From Colivivens sp964452915 (GTDB lineage Bacteria > Bacteroidota > Bacteroidia > Bacteroidales > Bacteroidaceae), in contig CAYVNW010000006.1 in NCBI GenBank assembly GCA_964452915.1, positions 19,669 through 83,668 of the forward strand: a stretch of DNA of 64,000 bases, given 5' to 3'. The position numbers were made by a program, and so were the translations under genes. The notes beneath the pieces are model-generated. The model saw nothing but the letters and a program-made list of their open reading frames with translations, ran no database searches and was not told the origin of the DNA. Below are positions 34,747 to 43,697 of the stretch, piece by piece. Within the stretch, counting starts at the first letter, position 1. The number at the start of each line of letters is the position of its first letter.

Positions 34747-37158
34747 TTATCTTACCATTATCTTTTTACCATTTAGTATATATATACCACGTACAGGGTT
34801 CATCGTTTTGCGTCCGGTCAAATCATAATATTCATGACCATTTATATTGTCACTGGTTATTGACTCTATATCTGTTGGGGTTTCACCGTCATCGCTCAAG
34901 AAGACCTTATTTATATATATAGATGAATTCCCATCGCTGGTCATTCCGACCATATAAATATGCGTTGGATCTATCGGTGTGCCATTATCATCTGTCATGT
35001 TGCGCAAATCGATAACGGCAGACTTTGACACACCGAGTTTGTATGTGTAGCAAGGGTTTAGATAGTCGTCAGTGTCAAATATTTTTATTACCGGATTGCA
35101 ATATGCGCCACGTGCAAGACTCACTACAAGGTATTTAGATTTTGACATATCATACCCCTTACTGTAGCGCCATCCTCCAAATCCATAGTTACCGCTTGTG
35201 AAAATTCCTATCTTTGTAGTTTCCTTATAAGCTCCTTGCAGATACATGGATGGATTGAATGCATCAGTGCTCATTGAGAACGGATCAGACGATGAGTTAA
35301 AGTCGATAACTGCCTTGGTATCCAACAACTGATACATTGTCTCTGCATAGCGTTTCCCTATCATCCGGTAACCTTCAGCGGTAAAGTGCAGTCCGTCGGC
35401 TGCTCCCGGACAGTCTGCAGATGATATGATGTGAGCGTTGGGAATTGTATTCTGTATTGCAGCGATCACCTTATTGTGCCCCCAGCACACACCTCCCATG
35501 TTTTGTTGCAGCAATTCTCCAACAAGCAAAGGAGTCTCCTCTTCATTCAGCCCCAGGTCGTTCAGAAGTCTTATGTACACACGCTTCACTCTAAGCGGCC
35601 AATCCTTCTGTCCATTGTCTGTACATCCTTGGTGAAGCAACATACCCTTGATTACTCCTACCTTCTGTGCTTCTTTGGCACATTCCACAAGTCTAGCATA
35701 CGGGTCATTATCATATTGTGCACAATAATTTTTAAACCAATCAGCTGCACCACTTATTTGCGAAGCGACTAGGTCTTGATCAAATAATTTTATACTGGCA
35801 CCACCTACTGCTACATTAATGATTCCTATTTTAATACTGTCAGGCAACAAATTAACCATTGTCCTTCCGAAATAGTCAGCAGGAGTCAATCCTGTATTCT
35901 CACGACATAAAGGAGGGTATGCAATATACCATTTTCCCTTTTCGCGATTCATACTTTTCATGTCAGCAGCCGCCATCATCACAAATCGAGGATCAACATA
36001 GTTTCTGTCTTGTGCTTCAATGGCTGCGTTTCCTTCCATGTTTGATTGCCCAAAGCAAAGGTAAATATGAAAATTCGGATCGAATTCCGTAGGCTGTTCC
36101 ATTTGCCCGCCATCAATAACTCTCACGATCGACTCCGACATTCTATTAAATGTTGTGATTGCTGTGGTCAGTTTCTTTGTACCCGATGCAATAACCGCTT
36201 CATCTGATGTGTCGATTGAATCCGGATTGTAAGTGACCAGCAAGTTATTCAAAAGAGCATATACATTTTTGTTGGTCATATCTGGCGTATCTTTCCATAA
36301 AGAGACGAGGTTGTCTGCCTGTGCATACAAATCTTGGAACTCTTCTAATGCACTTTTCAGTGAGAATCGCTTGCAGAAATTCCATATTTCATTTCTATTG
36401 TAATATGAAGGCCAATGCCCGCCACTTTTGTATGAATATAGTTCAACTATATTACCGGTATTGGTGTTCGTCCATACTTCTTTATCACCAGTATAACCGT
36501 CAGTCTTGTAATCTTCTAATTTTATGTATGTAGTAGATTCATTTTTCTTTGCTATGTTCTGCACGTAATCATGAATTCCATAATTGCTATATCCAAAAAC
36601 AGTATCTTCGTACGAATGTATGTGTATCAAATTGACTTTACGAGTAAGTGATTCCCATGGTTTTTCACTGAACTGTATTCCACTTGTAGGGGCAAAGCAG
36701 GCTATTTTGTCTGCCACTTTCGCTATGCTGTGATAAATAAGCATGCTTCCCATAGAAAATCCAGACCAATACACTCTGCTGGTATTAATTTGATAACGAG
36801 TATGCATTTCGCCGATGGTTTGAAGTACAAACTCTGTGTCACTCGTACCATTTATGTCCCATGTAGTTCCGACTGACCGCAGATATGCAACCACGAATTT
36901 CGCCGTATCAACCAGCTCAAATAATTTATCATTTTCATACTGGTATTCCGGATTTTGATTCATACCATGCGTAACAATCATAAGAGGCATATTCACTTGT
37001 TTGGCATTTGGAGTGAACACCACCATATTCCGTGATACACCATTAACAGTTATATCAATACTTTCTTTCTTATATGCGTTGATTCCAACACAAATGCACA
37101 TTATTACATATGCACACAGCAACCTTTTAGATGCTTTCAAAAATTTCAGTGATCTCAT
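34747..37158 (-). CDS. Two-domain esterase: CE1-like plus CE6/SGNH, with sorting-like tail
   Basis: 803 residues. A signal segment precedes an alpha/beta-hydrolase domain like PHB depolymerase/CE1 (about 30-270): MIVTHGMNQ, nucleophile in YWSGFSMGSML, Asp in SYEDTVFGYS, His in SGGHWPSYY. A helical linker leads to an SGNH/CE6 domain (about 365-635): HIYLCFGQSNMEGNA with the Ser, LLHQGCTDNG, and the catalytic Asp-x-x-His in DGLHFTAEGY. A C-terminal beta domain and a Prevotella-type tail (GRKTMNPVRGIYILNGKKIM) follow. It probably removes both feruloyl or acetyl and acetyl groups from xylan. It leads the operon with GH3 and GH43. A TAACTTTG element lies at 37196-37189. Confidence 0.85.
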   Translation of the reverse strand: MRSLKFLKASKRLLCAYVIMCICVGINAYKKESIDITVNGVSRNMVVFTPNAKQVNMPLMIVTHGMNQNPEYQYENDKLFELVDTAKFVVAYLRSVGTTWDINGTSDTEFVLQTIGEMHTRYQINTSRVYWSGFSMGSMLIYHSIAKVADKIACFAPTSGIQFSEKPWESLTRKVNLIHIHSYEDTVFGYSNYGIHDYVQNIAKKNESTTYIKLEDYKTDGYTGDKEVWTNTNTGNIVELYSYKSGGHWPSYYNRNEIWNFCKRFSLKSALEEFQDLYAQADNLVSLWKDTPDMTNKNVYALLNNLLVTYNPDSIDTSDEAVIASGTKKLTTAITTFNRMSESIVRVIDGGQMEQPTEFDPNFHIYLCFGQSNMEGNAAIEAQDRNYVDPRFVMMAAADMKSMNREKGKWYIAYPPLCRENTGLTPADYFGRTMVNLLPDSIKIGIINVAVGGASIKLFDQDLVASQISGAADWFKNYCAQYDNDPYARLVECAKEAQKVGVIKGMLLHQGCTDNGQKDWPLRVKRVYIRLLNDLGLNEEETPLLVGELLQQNMGGVCWGHNKVIAAIQNTIPNAHIISSADCPGAADGLHFTAEGYRMIGKRYAETMYQLLDTKAVIDFNSSSDPFSMSTDAFNPSMYLQGAYKETTKIGIFTSGNYGFGGWRYSKGYDMSKSKYLVVSLARGAYCNPVIKIFDTDDYLNPCYTYKLGVSKSAVIDLRNMTDDNGTPIDPTHIYMVGMTSDGNSSIYINKVFLSDDGETPTDIESITSDNINGHEYYDLTGRKTMNPVRGIYILNGKKIMVR

Positions 37159-37259
37159 ATCTGATAATTAGTTATTGTTCGACACATGCAAAGTTACTTC
37201 ATTCAGTATATCATAATTATCATCAATGAAACACAAACTTGCAAAAGCGTTACACTCTC

Positions 37260-37279
37260 CATAGGCCCTCTGGCCTATG
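37260..37279. repeat. Perfect 8-bp hairpin between operons
   Basis: CATAGGCC (37260-37267), loop CTCT, GGCCTATG (37272-37279), 55 bases past the stop of the Cthe_2159-like gene. No T-run on the minus strand, so its role as a terminator is doubtful. Confidence 0.6.
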
Positions 37280-37333
37280 CAAAGTTTACGTGTTCAGAGA
37301 TCGTATTCATACACACATATATAAGGGCCATTT

Positions 37334-39103
37334 TCAATTCACGACAATTTCATCAAAAGTAAATTTCTTAAGTTCCACGTCAGGTTCCTTTATCTTTACC
37401 ACATATGTTTTTCCCATTTTAAACAGTGGAAGAGACAATATGCTACTGCTACTTTGCATAGTGAAAGGAATATCAAATGTAAAAAGCTCGGTACCTGCCT
37501 CGTCAGTGCATACCAAAGTCTTCCCTCTAGGACAAGGAAGTCCGGAAAGTATGACTGTTGGCTGAGTATCGTCTTGCACTGTAGGTGAAGTTGCCTGTCC
37601 ACCCATAGAGCCACCCATTCCGAACACAGTTCCACCGGTCAGGATCAAAGGAGAGAAGTCACAGTCGAAAGCCTCATCTGGCGGACCGCATTGTGAGCAA
37701 GCAATTATCTTGCCATCACTGATAGTTATGGCACCAGTTTCACAGCTGTTTGAGTCTATGGCATCATTTCCTGTACTCCATGCAAATATGTCACCACCGG
37801 CAAACACGATTTTGCCATTTGAATTTATTGCATCATCCTGTGCCTTTACAAAGACCTTACCACCGGAAAATGTTACGCCCTGTTTTCCTTCTAATCCTTC
37901 TGCTCCGGCCGTAGACGTCTCAATATGGACATCTCCGCCGTTGATCATAATATGCCCCATAGCTTTAACAGCTTTGGCTGTTCCCTCTAAATTGCGTCTG
38001 CCGCCTGGTCCGCCGAATGCATTTTCCATATTCAAATTCTCATCGGCAAATAACAGGTTACGGATGGAGTCACTTATATCAATATTATTAGTACTGCTAA
38101 AACCACCAATACCAGGACCGCCCATAGGAGGGCCGCCAAATCCCATTGATTGCATTACGCTATCACGTTCATCGTCCGACATCATTTGAAAACGTTCCAT
38201 CATCTTACGTCCTTCATCCATCATTGCCTGCATGACAGAATCGTTAAATTCCCCCATGAAACCACCCATCATAGGAGGTGCGCCAAAACCACCGAAGCCA
38301 CTTGCTTCACTGATGTAGTTGCCGGAAGTTATGACAGTCACCTTGCCATTATTTATCACAAGGTCACCACCAGATTTTATACCTTTTCCACCATTACCGG
38401 TAAGTGTAAGCGTAATGGTGCCATTATTTATAGTCATCAAAGAATCCGACTTTAGTCCCTTCTTATCCACACTTGATAACTTTATATTAATGTCGCCACC
38501 ATTAATTGTCAGTGAACTACCGGTATTTATCGCATTTCCGGTATCAGAAGTGATATTGATCTCGCCTGTAGATTTACCAACAAGGATATATTCCTTAGCA
38601 AACACAGCATTTTTTGAATTACAAGTTATATTCAGCGTTCCACCTCCAGAAAACTCCAAATGTCCTTTAGTATATATACAAGCTTTATGAAGTGTATCAA
38701 GTCCGTCCTCAAGGTCATTTTCTGTATTATCGGCAATAATAATCTTCATTCGTTTTCCACTTTTAAGATTCAATGTCGCACCATCTTTACTTTTCAGCGA
38801 GACACTATTAAGTACAATGGTAGTCTTGTACGTCCCATTATACTCGAAATTACCATTATCAGACATACCTTCAAGAACAAATTCTACCTCATTATTATCT
38901 GTCCGATTGTTTTTCACTTCAACCTTTGCACCTGTGGTATGAACATCTATACCTTTTACTTTTCCAATAACCTCAACGTTGTTACCAGCATACACGATTT
39001 TTACAATATCCTTTTTATTAGAAGCATCAGCTGCTATAGCATCCATAGCCAACCCTGCCAACAAACCTATTAACAGGAATGCAAAATGAAAATGTTTCTT
39101 CAT
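37334..39103 (-). CDS. Cthe_2159-like polysaccharide-binding beta-helix protein
   Basis: 589 residues with a signal peptide (MDAIAAD). The body is built of short repeats such as LTINGGDINIKLSS, MTINNGTITLTLTG, LVINNGKVTVITSG and ITISDGKIIACSQ, which stack as a right-handed parallel beta-helix. This is the pattern of the carbohydrate-binding Cthe_2159/DUF4353 family, which binds cellulose-like and pectic glycans. A Gly/Met/Pro-rich insert (about 270-345, with GAPPMMGGFMGEF and GGPPMGGPGIGG) interrupts the helix. It lies upstream of the xylan operon in the same direction with its own promoter. Binding is inferred from the family. Confidence 0.8.
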   Translation of the reverse strand: MKKHFHFAFLLIGLLAGLAMDAIAADASNKKDIVKIVYAGNNVEVIGKVKGIDVHTTGAKVEVKNNRTDNNEVEFVLEGMSDNGNFEYNGTYKTTIVLNSVSLKSKDGATLNLKSGKRMKIIIADNTENDLEDGLDTLHKACIYTKGHLEFSGGGTLNITCNSKNAVFAKEYILVGKSTGEINITSDTGNAINTGSSLTINGGDINIKLSSVDKKGLKSDSLMTINNGTITLTLTGNGGKGIKSGGDLVINNGKVTVITSGNYISEASGFGGFGAPPMMGGFMGEFNDSVMQAMMDEGRKMMERFQMMSDDERDSVMQSMGFGGPPMGGPGIGGFSSTNNIDISDSIRNLLFADENLNMENAFGGPGGRRNLEGTAKAVKAMGHIMINGGDVHIETSTAGAEGLEGKQGVTFSGGKVFVKAQDDAINSNGKIVFAGGDIFAWSTGNDAIDSNSCETGAITISDGKIIACSQCGPPDEAFDCDFSPLILTGGTVFGMGGSMGGQATSPTVQDDTQPTVILSGLPCPRGKTLVCTDEAGTELFTFDIPFTMQSSSSILSLPLFKMGKTYVVKIKEPDVELKKFTFDEIVVN

Positions 39104-39135
39104 ATCCTTATTTCTAAGTTTTTCTTTATTAGATG

Positions 39136-39168
39136 CAAATTTACGTCAAAAGTTTTAAAGGTGGCAAG
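39136..39168 (-). promoter_or_regulatory. Promoter of the Cthe_2159-like gene
   Basis: On the minus strand CTTG (39168-39165), 21 bases, TAAATTTG (39143-39136), 32 bases before the start codon. Confidence 0.55.
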
Positions 39169-39186
39169 TATCTCACATTAATTTCA

Positions 39187-39194
39187 TAACTTTG
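39187..39194 (+). promoter_or_regulatory. -7 promoter element of the SDR gene
   Basis: TAACTTTG ends 20 bases before the ATG at 39215. No clear -33 box. Confidence 0.5.
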
Positions 39195-39214
39195 CAACCT
39201 AATTAGGTAAACAG

Positions 39215-40174
39215 ATGAAAAAAAAGAAGATTCTTATAACTGGGGCAAGCGGCTTCATCGGGAGTTTCCTTTGCGGTGAAGCATTGGAAAGGGGATTCGA
39301 TACATGGGCATGTATGCGAAAAACATCAAGCAGACGTTGGCTGAAGTATGACGGTCTGCAATTCATTGAACTTGACCTCACCAATAAGGTTCATTTGAAA
39401 CATCAACTAAGCTGTTGTAACCTACGCTTTGATATAGTTATTCATTCGGCAGGAAAAACCAAATGCATAAATCAGGAAGAATTTGACTTGCATAACTACC
39501 AATGCACACGCAATTTTGTGGAAGTGATGCAGGAGTTAGGTATTTTACCTCACCAATTTATATATATGAGCAGTCTAAGTGCTATCTACGGATCCTTGTA
39601 CGGTCAAAGTAAACTTAAGACGGAACAATGGCTTGAACAGACATTCAAACAATCAAACACCAACCTTGTTATATTCCGCCCTACTGGTGTATATGGACCG
39701 CGTGAGAAAGATTACTTCTTGATGGTTAAGTCAATTAAACGCCATATCGATTTTGCAGTAGGGTTTCGTCCACAAGTCCTTACGTTTGTGTATGTAAAGG
39801 ACTTGGTGGGTGCTATTTTTGCGGCTATAGATAAAGATATTACAAATGGCACGTTCTGTGTAACTGATGGAGGACAATACAGCAGCCGAGCATTCAGCGA
39901 TTTAATACAGAAAGAACTTGGAGTCAGATTTGTCATTCATATCACAGCCCCATTATGGCTGTTGAAAATGGTATCGGTCATTGCGGAAGAATGTTCCAAA
40001 CTAATTGGAAAGCCAAGCACATTAAACAGAGACAAATATAAAATAATGGCTCAACGTGACTGGACATGTGACATCACTCCAATGGAAACGATATTGGACT
40101 ATCACCCACAATGGCAATTGCCACGTGGAATAAAAGAAACAATCGTATGGTACAAAAAAGAAAACTGGATTTAA
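39215..40174 (+). CDS. NAD-dependent epimerase/dehydratase (extended SDR)
   Basis: 319 residues. The N-terminal Rossmann motif is ILITGASGFIGSFLC (GxxGxxG), and the catalytic Tyr-x3-Lys is in YGQSKLKTE (about 132). FRPTGVYGPREKDYFLMVK is the typical following strand. The substrate of such extended SDRs can be a nucleotide sugar or another lipid or sterol precursor. The gene overlaps the PAP2-type gene by 28 bases, so the two products probably act in one pathway. Confidence 0.85.
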   Translation: MKKKKILITGASGFIGSFLCGEALERGFDTWACMRKTSSRRWLKYDGLQFIELDLTNKVHLKHQLSCCNLRFDIVIHSAGKTKCINQEEFDLHNYQCTRNFVEVMQELGILPHQFIYMSSLSAIYGSLYGQSKLKTEQWLEQTFKQSNTNLVIFRPTGVYGPREKDYFLMVKSIKRHIDFAVGFRPQVLTFVYVKDLVGAIFAAIDKDITNGTFCVTDGGQYSSRAFSDLIQKELGVRFVIHITAPLWLLKMVSVIAEECSKLIGKPSTLNRDKYKIMAQRDWTCDITPMETILDYHPQWQLPRGIKETIVWYKKENWI

Positions 40175-41097
40175 TAAGCGCAGAATTGGTCACACTCGTT
40201 TATATAGCAATTACAAGTGTGATGATAGTCGTGTTTTGGCCTGAATTGTCAAATCCTCTGAAGATGGTCGGATTGAGAGTTATTGCCATTTCAATAATGG
40301 TTATTACGCATCTCACTTACAAAGTGCTCAGTCCCAAACTCGCATTGGCCTGGAGATCGTTGTCTCTCTGTATGCTCCTTATATGGTGGTATCCTGAAAT
40401 CTACGACTTCTGCAGTCTTTTTCCATATCTCGATCATGTATTCGCTCACGCAGACCAAGTTCTGTTCGGTTGTCAACCTTCACTTGAGTTCGACAAATAC
40501 TTGTCGTCTACCTTTTGGAGTGAGATGTTCAACATGGGGTATTACTCGTACTATTACATGATGTTCGCAGTCCTGCTTTTCTACCTAATATTCCGTGTAA
40601 ACGAATATGACAAAGCATCATTTATTTTCCTCGCCTCATTCTTCTTGTTTTATTTTATCTATGAGTTCTTGCCAGTTGCGGGTCCTCAATACTATTTCCG
40701 TGCGTTACAAGATATATATGGCGAAGGAGGATGGGGAAACAATTTTCCAGCAGTAGGTGACTACTTCAAGACTCACACCGATATGCTAACGCCGGAAGTG
40801 AAGGGGATATTCAGCAAATTGGTTATATCAGCACAAGAAATTGGAGAGCGTCCCGAGGCAGCATATCCAAGCAGTCACGTTGGCATGAGCACAATATGTA
40901 TGTTACTTGCATGGCGAACAGGTAATAAATGGTTGTTTTGGATATTAGTGCCTTTCTACTTCTTACTTTGTATAGCAACTGTCTACATAAAAGCACATTA
41001 CTTGGTAGACTCAATATCTGGGTTGTTCTTCGCTGTATTCTTCTTTTACCTAACCAATATTATATATGACCATTTTGTAAGTAAGATTATTCAATGA
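40147..41097 (+). CDS. PAP2-family membrane phosphatase/transferase
   Basis: About 316 residues, six or more membrane segments. The PAP2 active site is visible in its later parts: AAYPSSHVGMSTI (P-S-x-H, about 245-257) and YIKAHYLVDSISG (the His-x3-Asp part, about 287-299). Members dephosphorylate lipid phosphates or transfer phospho-head groups (Aur1-like inositol phosphorylceramide synthases). The start at 40147 gives a 28-base overlap with the SDR gene; an ATG at 40111 is possible. Head-group chemistry is a guess. Confidence 0.8.
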   Translation: MVQKRKLDLISAELVTLVYIAITSVMIVVFWPELSNPLKMVGLRVIAISIMVITHLTYKVLSPKLALAWRSLSLCMLLIWWYPEIYDFCSLFPYLDHVFAHADQVLFGCQPSLEFDKYLSSTFWSEMFNMGYYSYYYMMFAVLLFYLIFRVNEYDKASFIFLASFFLFYFIYEFLPVAGPQYYFRALQDIYGEGGWGNNFPAVGDYFKTHTDMLTPEVKGIFSKLVISAQEIGERPEAAYPSSHVGMSTICMLLAWRTGNKWLFWILVPFYFLLCIATVYIKAHYLVDSISGLFFAVFFFYLTNIIYDHFVSKIIQ

Positions 41098-41163
41098 TGT
41101 TCATTTGGTCTGTTTCTTTGTCTGAAGACTCCACTATACCAAGGTTATGTCAGCAAATATTAG

Positions 41164-41171
41164 TAATTTTG
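41164..41171 (+). promoter_or_regulatory. -7 promoter element of pdxB
   Basis: TAATTTTG ends 4 bases before the pdxB ATG at 41176, so the transcript would begin at or within the start codon region. Confidence 0.5.
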
Positions 41172-41175
41172 CAAT

Positions 41176-42153
41176 ATGAAAGCAGTATTGGACAATAAGA
41201 TTCCTTATATAAAGGGGCAAATAGAACGTTTGGTAGACGACACAGTTTATTTACCAGGTTCTATGATTGATAATAATAGCATCAAAGATGCCGACATACT
41301 CATTATAAGAACCCGGACACAATGTGACAGAAGCCTCCTTGAAGGTACAAAAGTGAAATTGATAGTCACGGCAACTATCGGTTTCGACCATATTGACACA
41401 ACTTACTGCAAACAATCAGGAATTCAATGGGCGAATTGCCCTGGTTGCAATGCTAACTCGGTATGTATTTATGTTCATAATGCACTGATAGCAACCGGCA
41501 AATTAAGACCGTCACTGACAATTGGCATAATAGGTGTCGGACATGTGGGGTCACTTATTTTGCACGATGCCGAACATCATGGAATGAACGTACTATTATC
41601 TGACCCGCCACGTGAAGACACCGGTGATTTAATTAAAGGGCACTCTTTCACTACTCTTCAAGCGATACAAGAGAAAGCCGATATCATCACATTCCATACC
41701 CCACTTACAACGAGCGGGAAATATCCGACATACCATTTGGCAGATTACCAGTTTTTCCACCAGTTAAAACGGCATCCGTTAATTATCAATGCTTCACGTG
41801 GAGGCGTGGTCGACAATGAGGCACTATATGAAGCCTTGACAGATGGAATTGTCTCGGATGCAGTGATTGACACCTGGGAACACGAGCCTCACATTAACAC
41901 CAAACTCCTTCAACGCGTAGCTATTGGCACGCCACACGTTGCAGGCTATTCCGCCGATGGAAAAGCTAATGCAACACGAATGACACTGGAGGTTATAGCC
42001 AATTATCTTGCCATCCCTTTTACCGCTGACATACAAATTCCACAAGGAGAAAAAATGTCTGTGGAAACGCTCATGAAAGATTCCACAAATTTGAAAAAAT
42101 CACCTGAACTATTTGAAGATTTCAGAAGTAATTATCCAATACGAAGAGAATGA
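41176..42153 (+). CDS. pdxB: 4-phosphoerythronate dehydrogenase
   Basis: 325-residue NAD-dependent 2-hydroxyacid dehydrogenase of vitamin B6 synthesis. The start MKAVLDNKIPYIKG is typical of PdxB. CPGCNANSVCIYVHNAL, the NAD motif TIGIIGVGHVGSLI (about 115-128), INASRGGVVDNEAL and the catalytic His in GTPHVAGYSADGK support it. Shorter than E. coli PdxB (about 380) because the C-terminal domain is reduced. Its stop overlaps the DUF3943 gene by 4 bases. Confidence 0.92.
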   Translation: MKAVLDNKIPYIKGQIERLVDDTVYLPGSMIDNNSIKDADILIIRTRTQCDRSLLEGTKVKLIVTATIGFDHIDTTYCKQSGIQWANCPGCNANSVCIYVHNALIATGKLRPSLTIGIIGVGHVGSLILHDAEHHGMNVLLSDPPREDTGDLIKGHSFTTLQAIQEKADIITFHTPLTTSGKYPTYHLADYQFFHQLKRHPLIINASRGGVVDNEALYEALTDGIVSDAVIDTWEHEPHINTKLLQRVAIGTPHVAGYSADGKANATRMTLEVIANYLAIPFTADIQIPQGEKMSVETLMKDSTNLKKSPELFEDFRSNYPIRRE

Positions 42154-43697
42154 AAAAATATCTAACACTAATAATACTTGGATTGTTTTCAATTAGCGTC
42201 TTCTCACAAGAGGACATTGAAAATAAGAAAGAAGCCGACGATGATGTCACACTGCAGGAAGACTCCATTTGGTATGACCCTATAACGGGCAGACGCACCC
42301 ACTTACAGCGATTAGGAGGAATCGATACTCTTGTGTATGTGAAGCCCAATCCACTTATGGCTTTAGCGAAAGATTTGAGCATTAACGCAATTATATTGGG
42401 TTGGGACCATTTCGTACAAGACCGTGAATGGGCAAAGGTGACATTCAACGTCATCGAAGACCATTTCACCCACAAACCAGTGTTTGATAATGACAGTTTC
42501 TCAGGCAACCAGTTTTCACACCCTTATCACGGTGCCATGTTCTACAATGCAGCACGCAACGAAGGATTAAGCTATGGAGTCTCCTTATTATATCCAATAA
42601 TTGGAAGTGCATCATGGGAGTGGCTTTGTGAGACCAATGCCCCAGCAATAAATGACTTGCTTTCTACTGGAGTGGGGGGTGCAGCAATTGGAGAAGTCGC
42701 ACACCGTTCCTCGGATATTTTCTTCGATGACTCACGCCGTGGTGCTAACCGTGTTGTACGCGAAATCATTGGCTCACTTCTTAATCCTGTCAGAGCCGTA
42801 CACCGGCTGGTCTCAGGTAAAATGTGGCGTGTAAGTCCCTCAAGAGGGAAACGGATACAACCACAGCCTTACTCATTTGAAGTTGGTATAGGCTATCGTG
42901 GTATGGAGGAACTGAAAGGAGCCAAAGAACAGATGAACACCGCATACATAGAATTCAACTTTAATTATGGCGAGCGTTTCACTCCATCCGGTAAAAGCAA
43001 ACCCTTCGATCTTTTTAGTATATCTTTACTTGCAAATCTTGCCGGTGACGGTGACCAAATGCCAACGGTGGGAAACTTCGAAATATCTGGACGATTAGCA
43101 TCTATTCAAGTTCAGCATTCACACAATTGGAATATGGATTTCGGATTGTATCACAATGTAAAATATGTAGACCACTATTCAAAGCACGAACAACGCGCTC
43201 ATAATTTTTCTATAATTTCCGAGGCAGTCAGCTTCGGAGGCAATATGTACGTCGAGCACTACACAGACCATATTTGTCTATTCAACGATTTCATGCTCAG
43301 CGCAGTTCCCTTCGGAGGTACAAACGCTGATTACTATCCCCTTCGACGATACAACTTTGCAAGTGGAGCAAGTATACGCAACAATACACAATTCTACATA
43401 AATCAAAAAGCCACTATCGGCAACAGATTCTATTTTGCCCGATTGTATAGTTTTGATGGGAAGACTCCTGAGGAAATAGACCGATTGATGGAAAAGAAGG
43501 TGGACATCAACTGCTGGGGAGATCGCGGCAACCACTCAGTAATCACCAACAACATATTCATACAATACAATTTACAAAAGAATTTAAGATTAAACGTAGA
43601 TTACCAAATATATTATCGTAGTTCAAATTATAAATATTATCCTGACGTTCATGCAAAAAGCCACGAATGGAAAATGGGATTGATCTACTCAATATGA
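42150..43697 (+). CDS. DUF3943 outer-membrane-associated protein
   Basis: 515 residues with a signal peptide (GLFSISVFSQ). After an acidic linker the DUF3943 region shows HPYHGAMFYNAARNEGLSYG and STGVGGAAIGEVAHRSSDIF. The C-terminal half has amphipathic strands (YIEFNFNYGERF, WNMDFGLYHNVKYV, NVDYQIYYRSSNY) as in beta-barrels. Function unknown. It is coupled to pdxB upstream (4-base overlap) and to the M15 peptidase gene downstream (ATGA overlap). Confidence 0.8.
   Translation: MKKYLTLIILGLFSISVFSQEDIENKKEADDDVTLQEDSIWYDPITGRRTHLQRLGGIDTLVYVKPNPLMALAKDLSINAIILGWDHFVQDREWAKVTFNVIEDHFTHKPVFDNDSFSGNQFSHPYHGAMFYNAARNEGLSYGVSLLYPIIGSASWEWLCETNAPAINDLLSTGVGGAAIGEVAHRSSDIFFDDSRRGANRVVREIIGSLLNPVRAVHRLVSGKMWRVSPSRGKRIQPQPYSFEVGIGYRGMEELKGAKEQMNTAYIEFNFNYGERFTPSGKSKPFDLFSISLLANLAGDGDQMPTVGNFEISGRLASIQVQHSHNWNMDFGLYHNVKYVDHYSKHEQRAHNFSIISEAVSFGGNMYVEHYTDHICLFNDFMLSAVPFGGTNADYYPLRRYNFASGASIRNNTQFYINQKATIGNRFYFARLYSFDGKTPEEIDRLMEKKVDINCWGDRGNHSVITNNIFIQYNLQKNLRLNVDYQIYYRSSNYKYYPDVHAKSHEWKMGLIYSI

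Noticed and set aside
37260..37279. Intrinsic terminator of the Cthe_2159-like gene
   Set aside because: The stem is perfect but no T-run follows on the minus strand; kept only as a hairpin.
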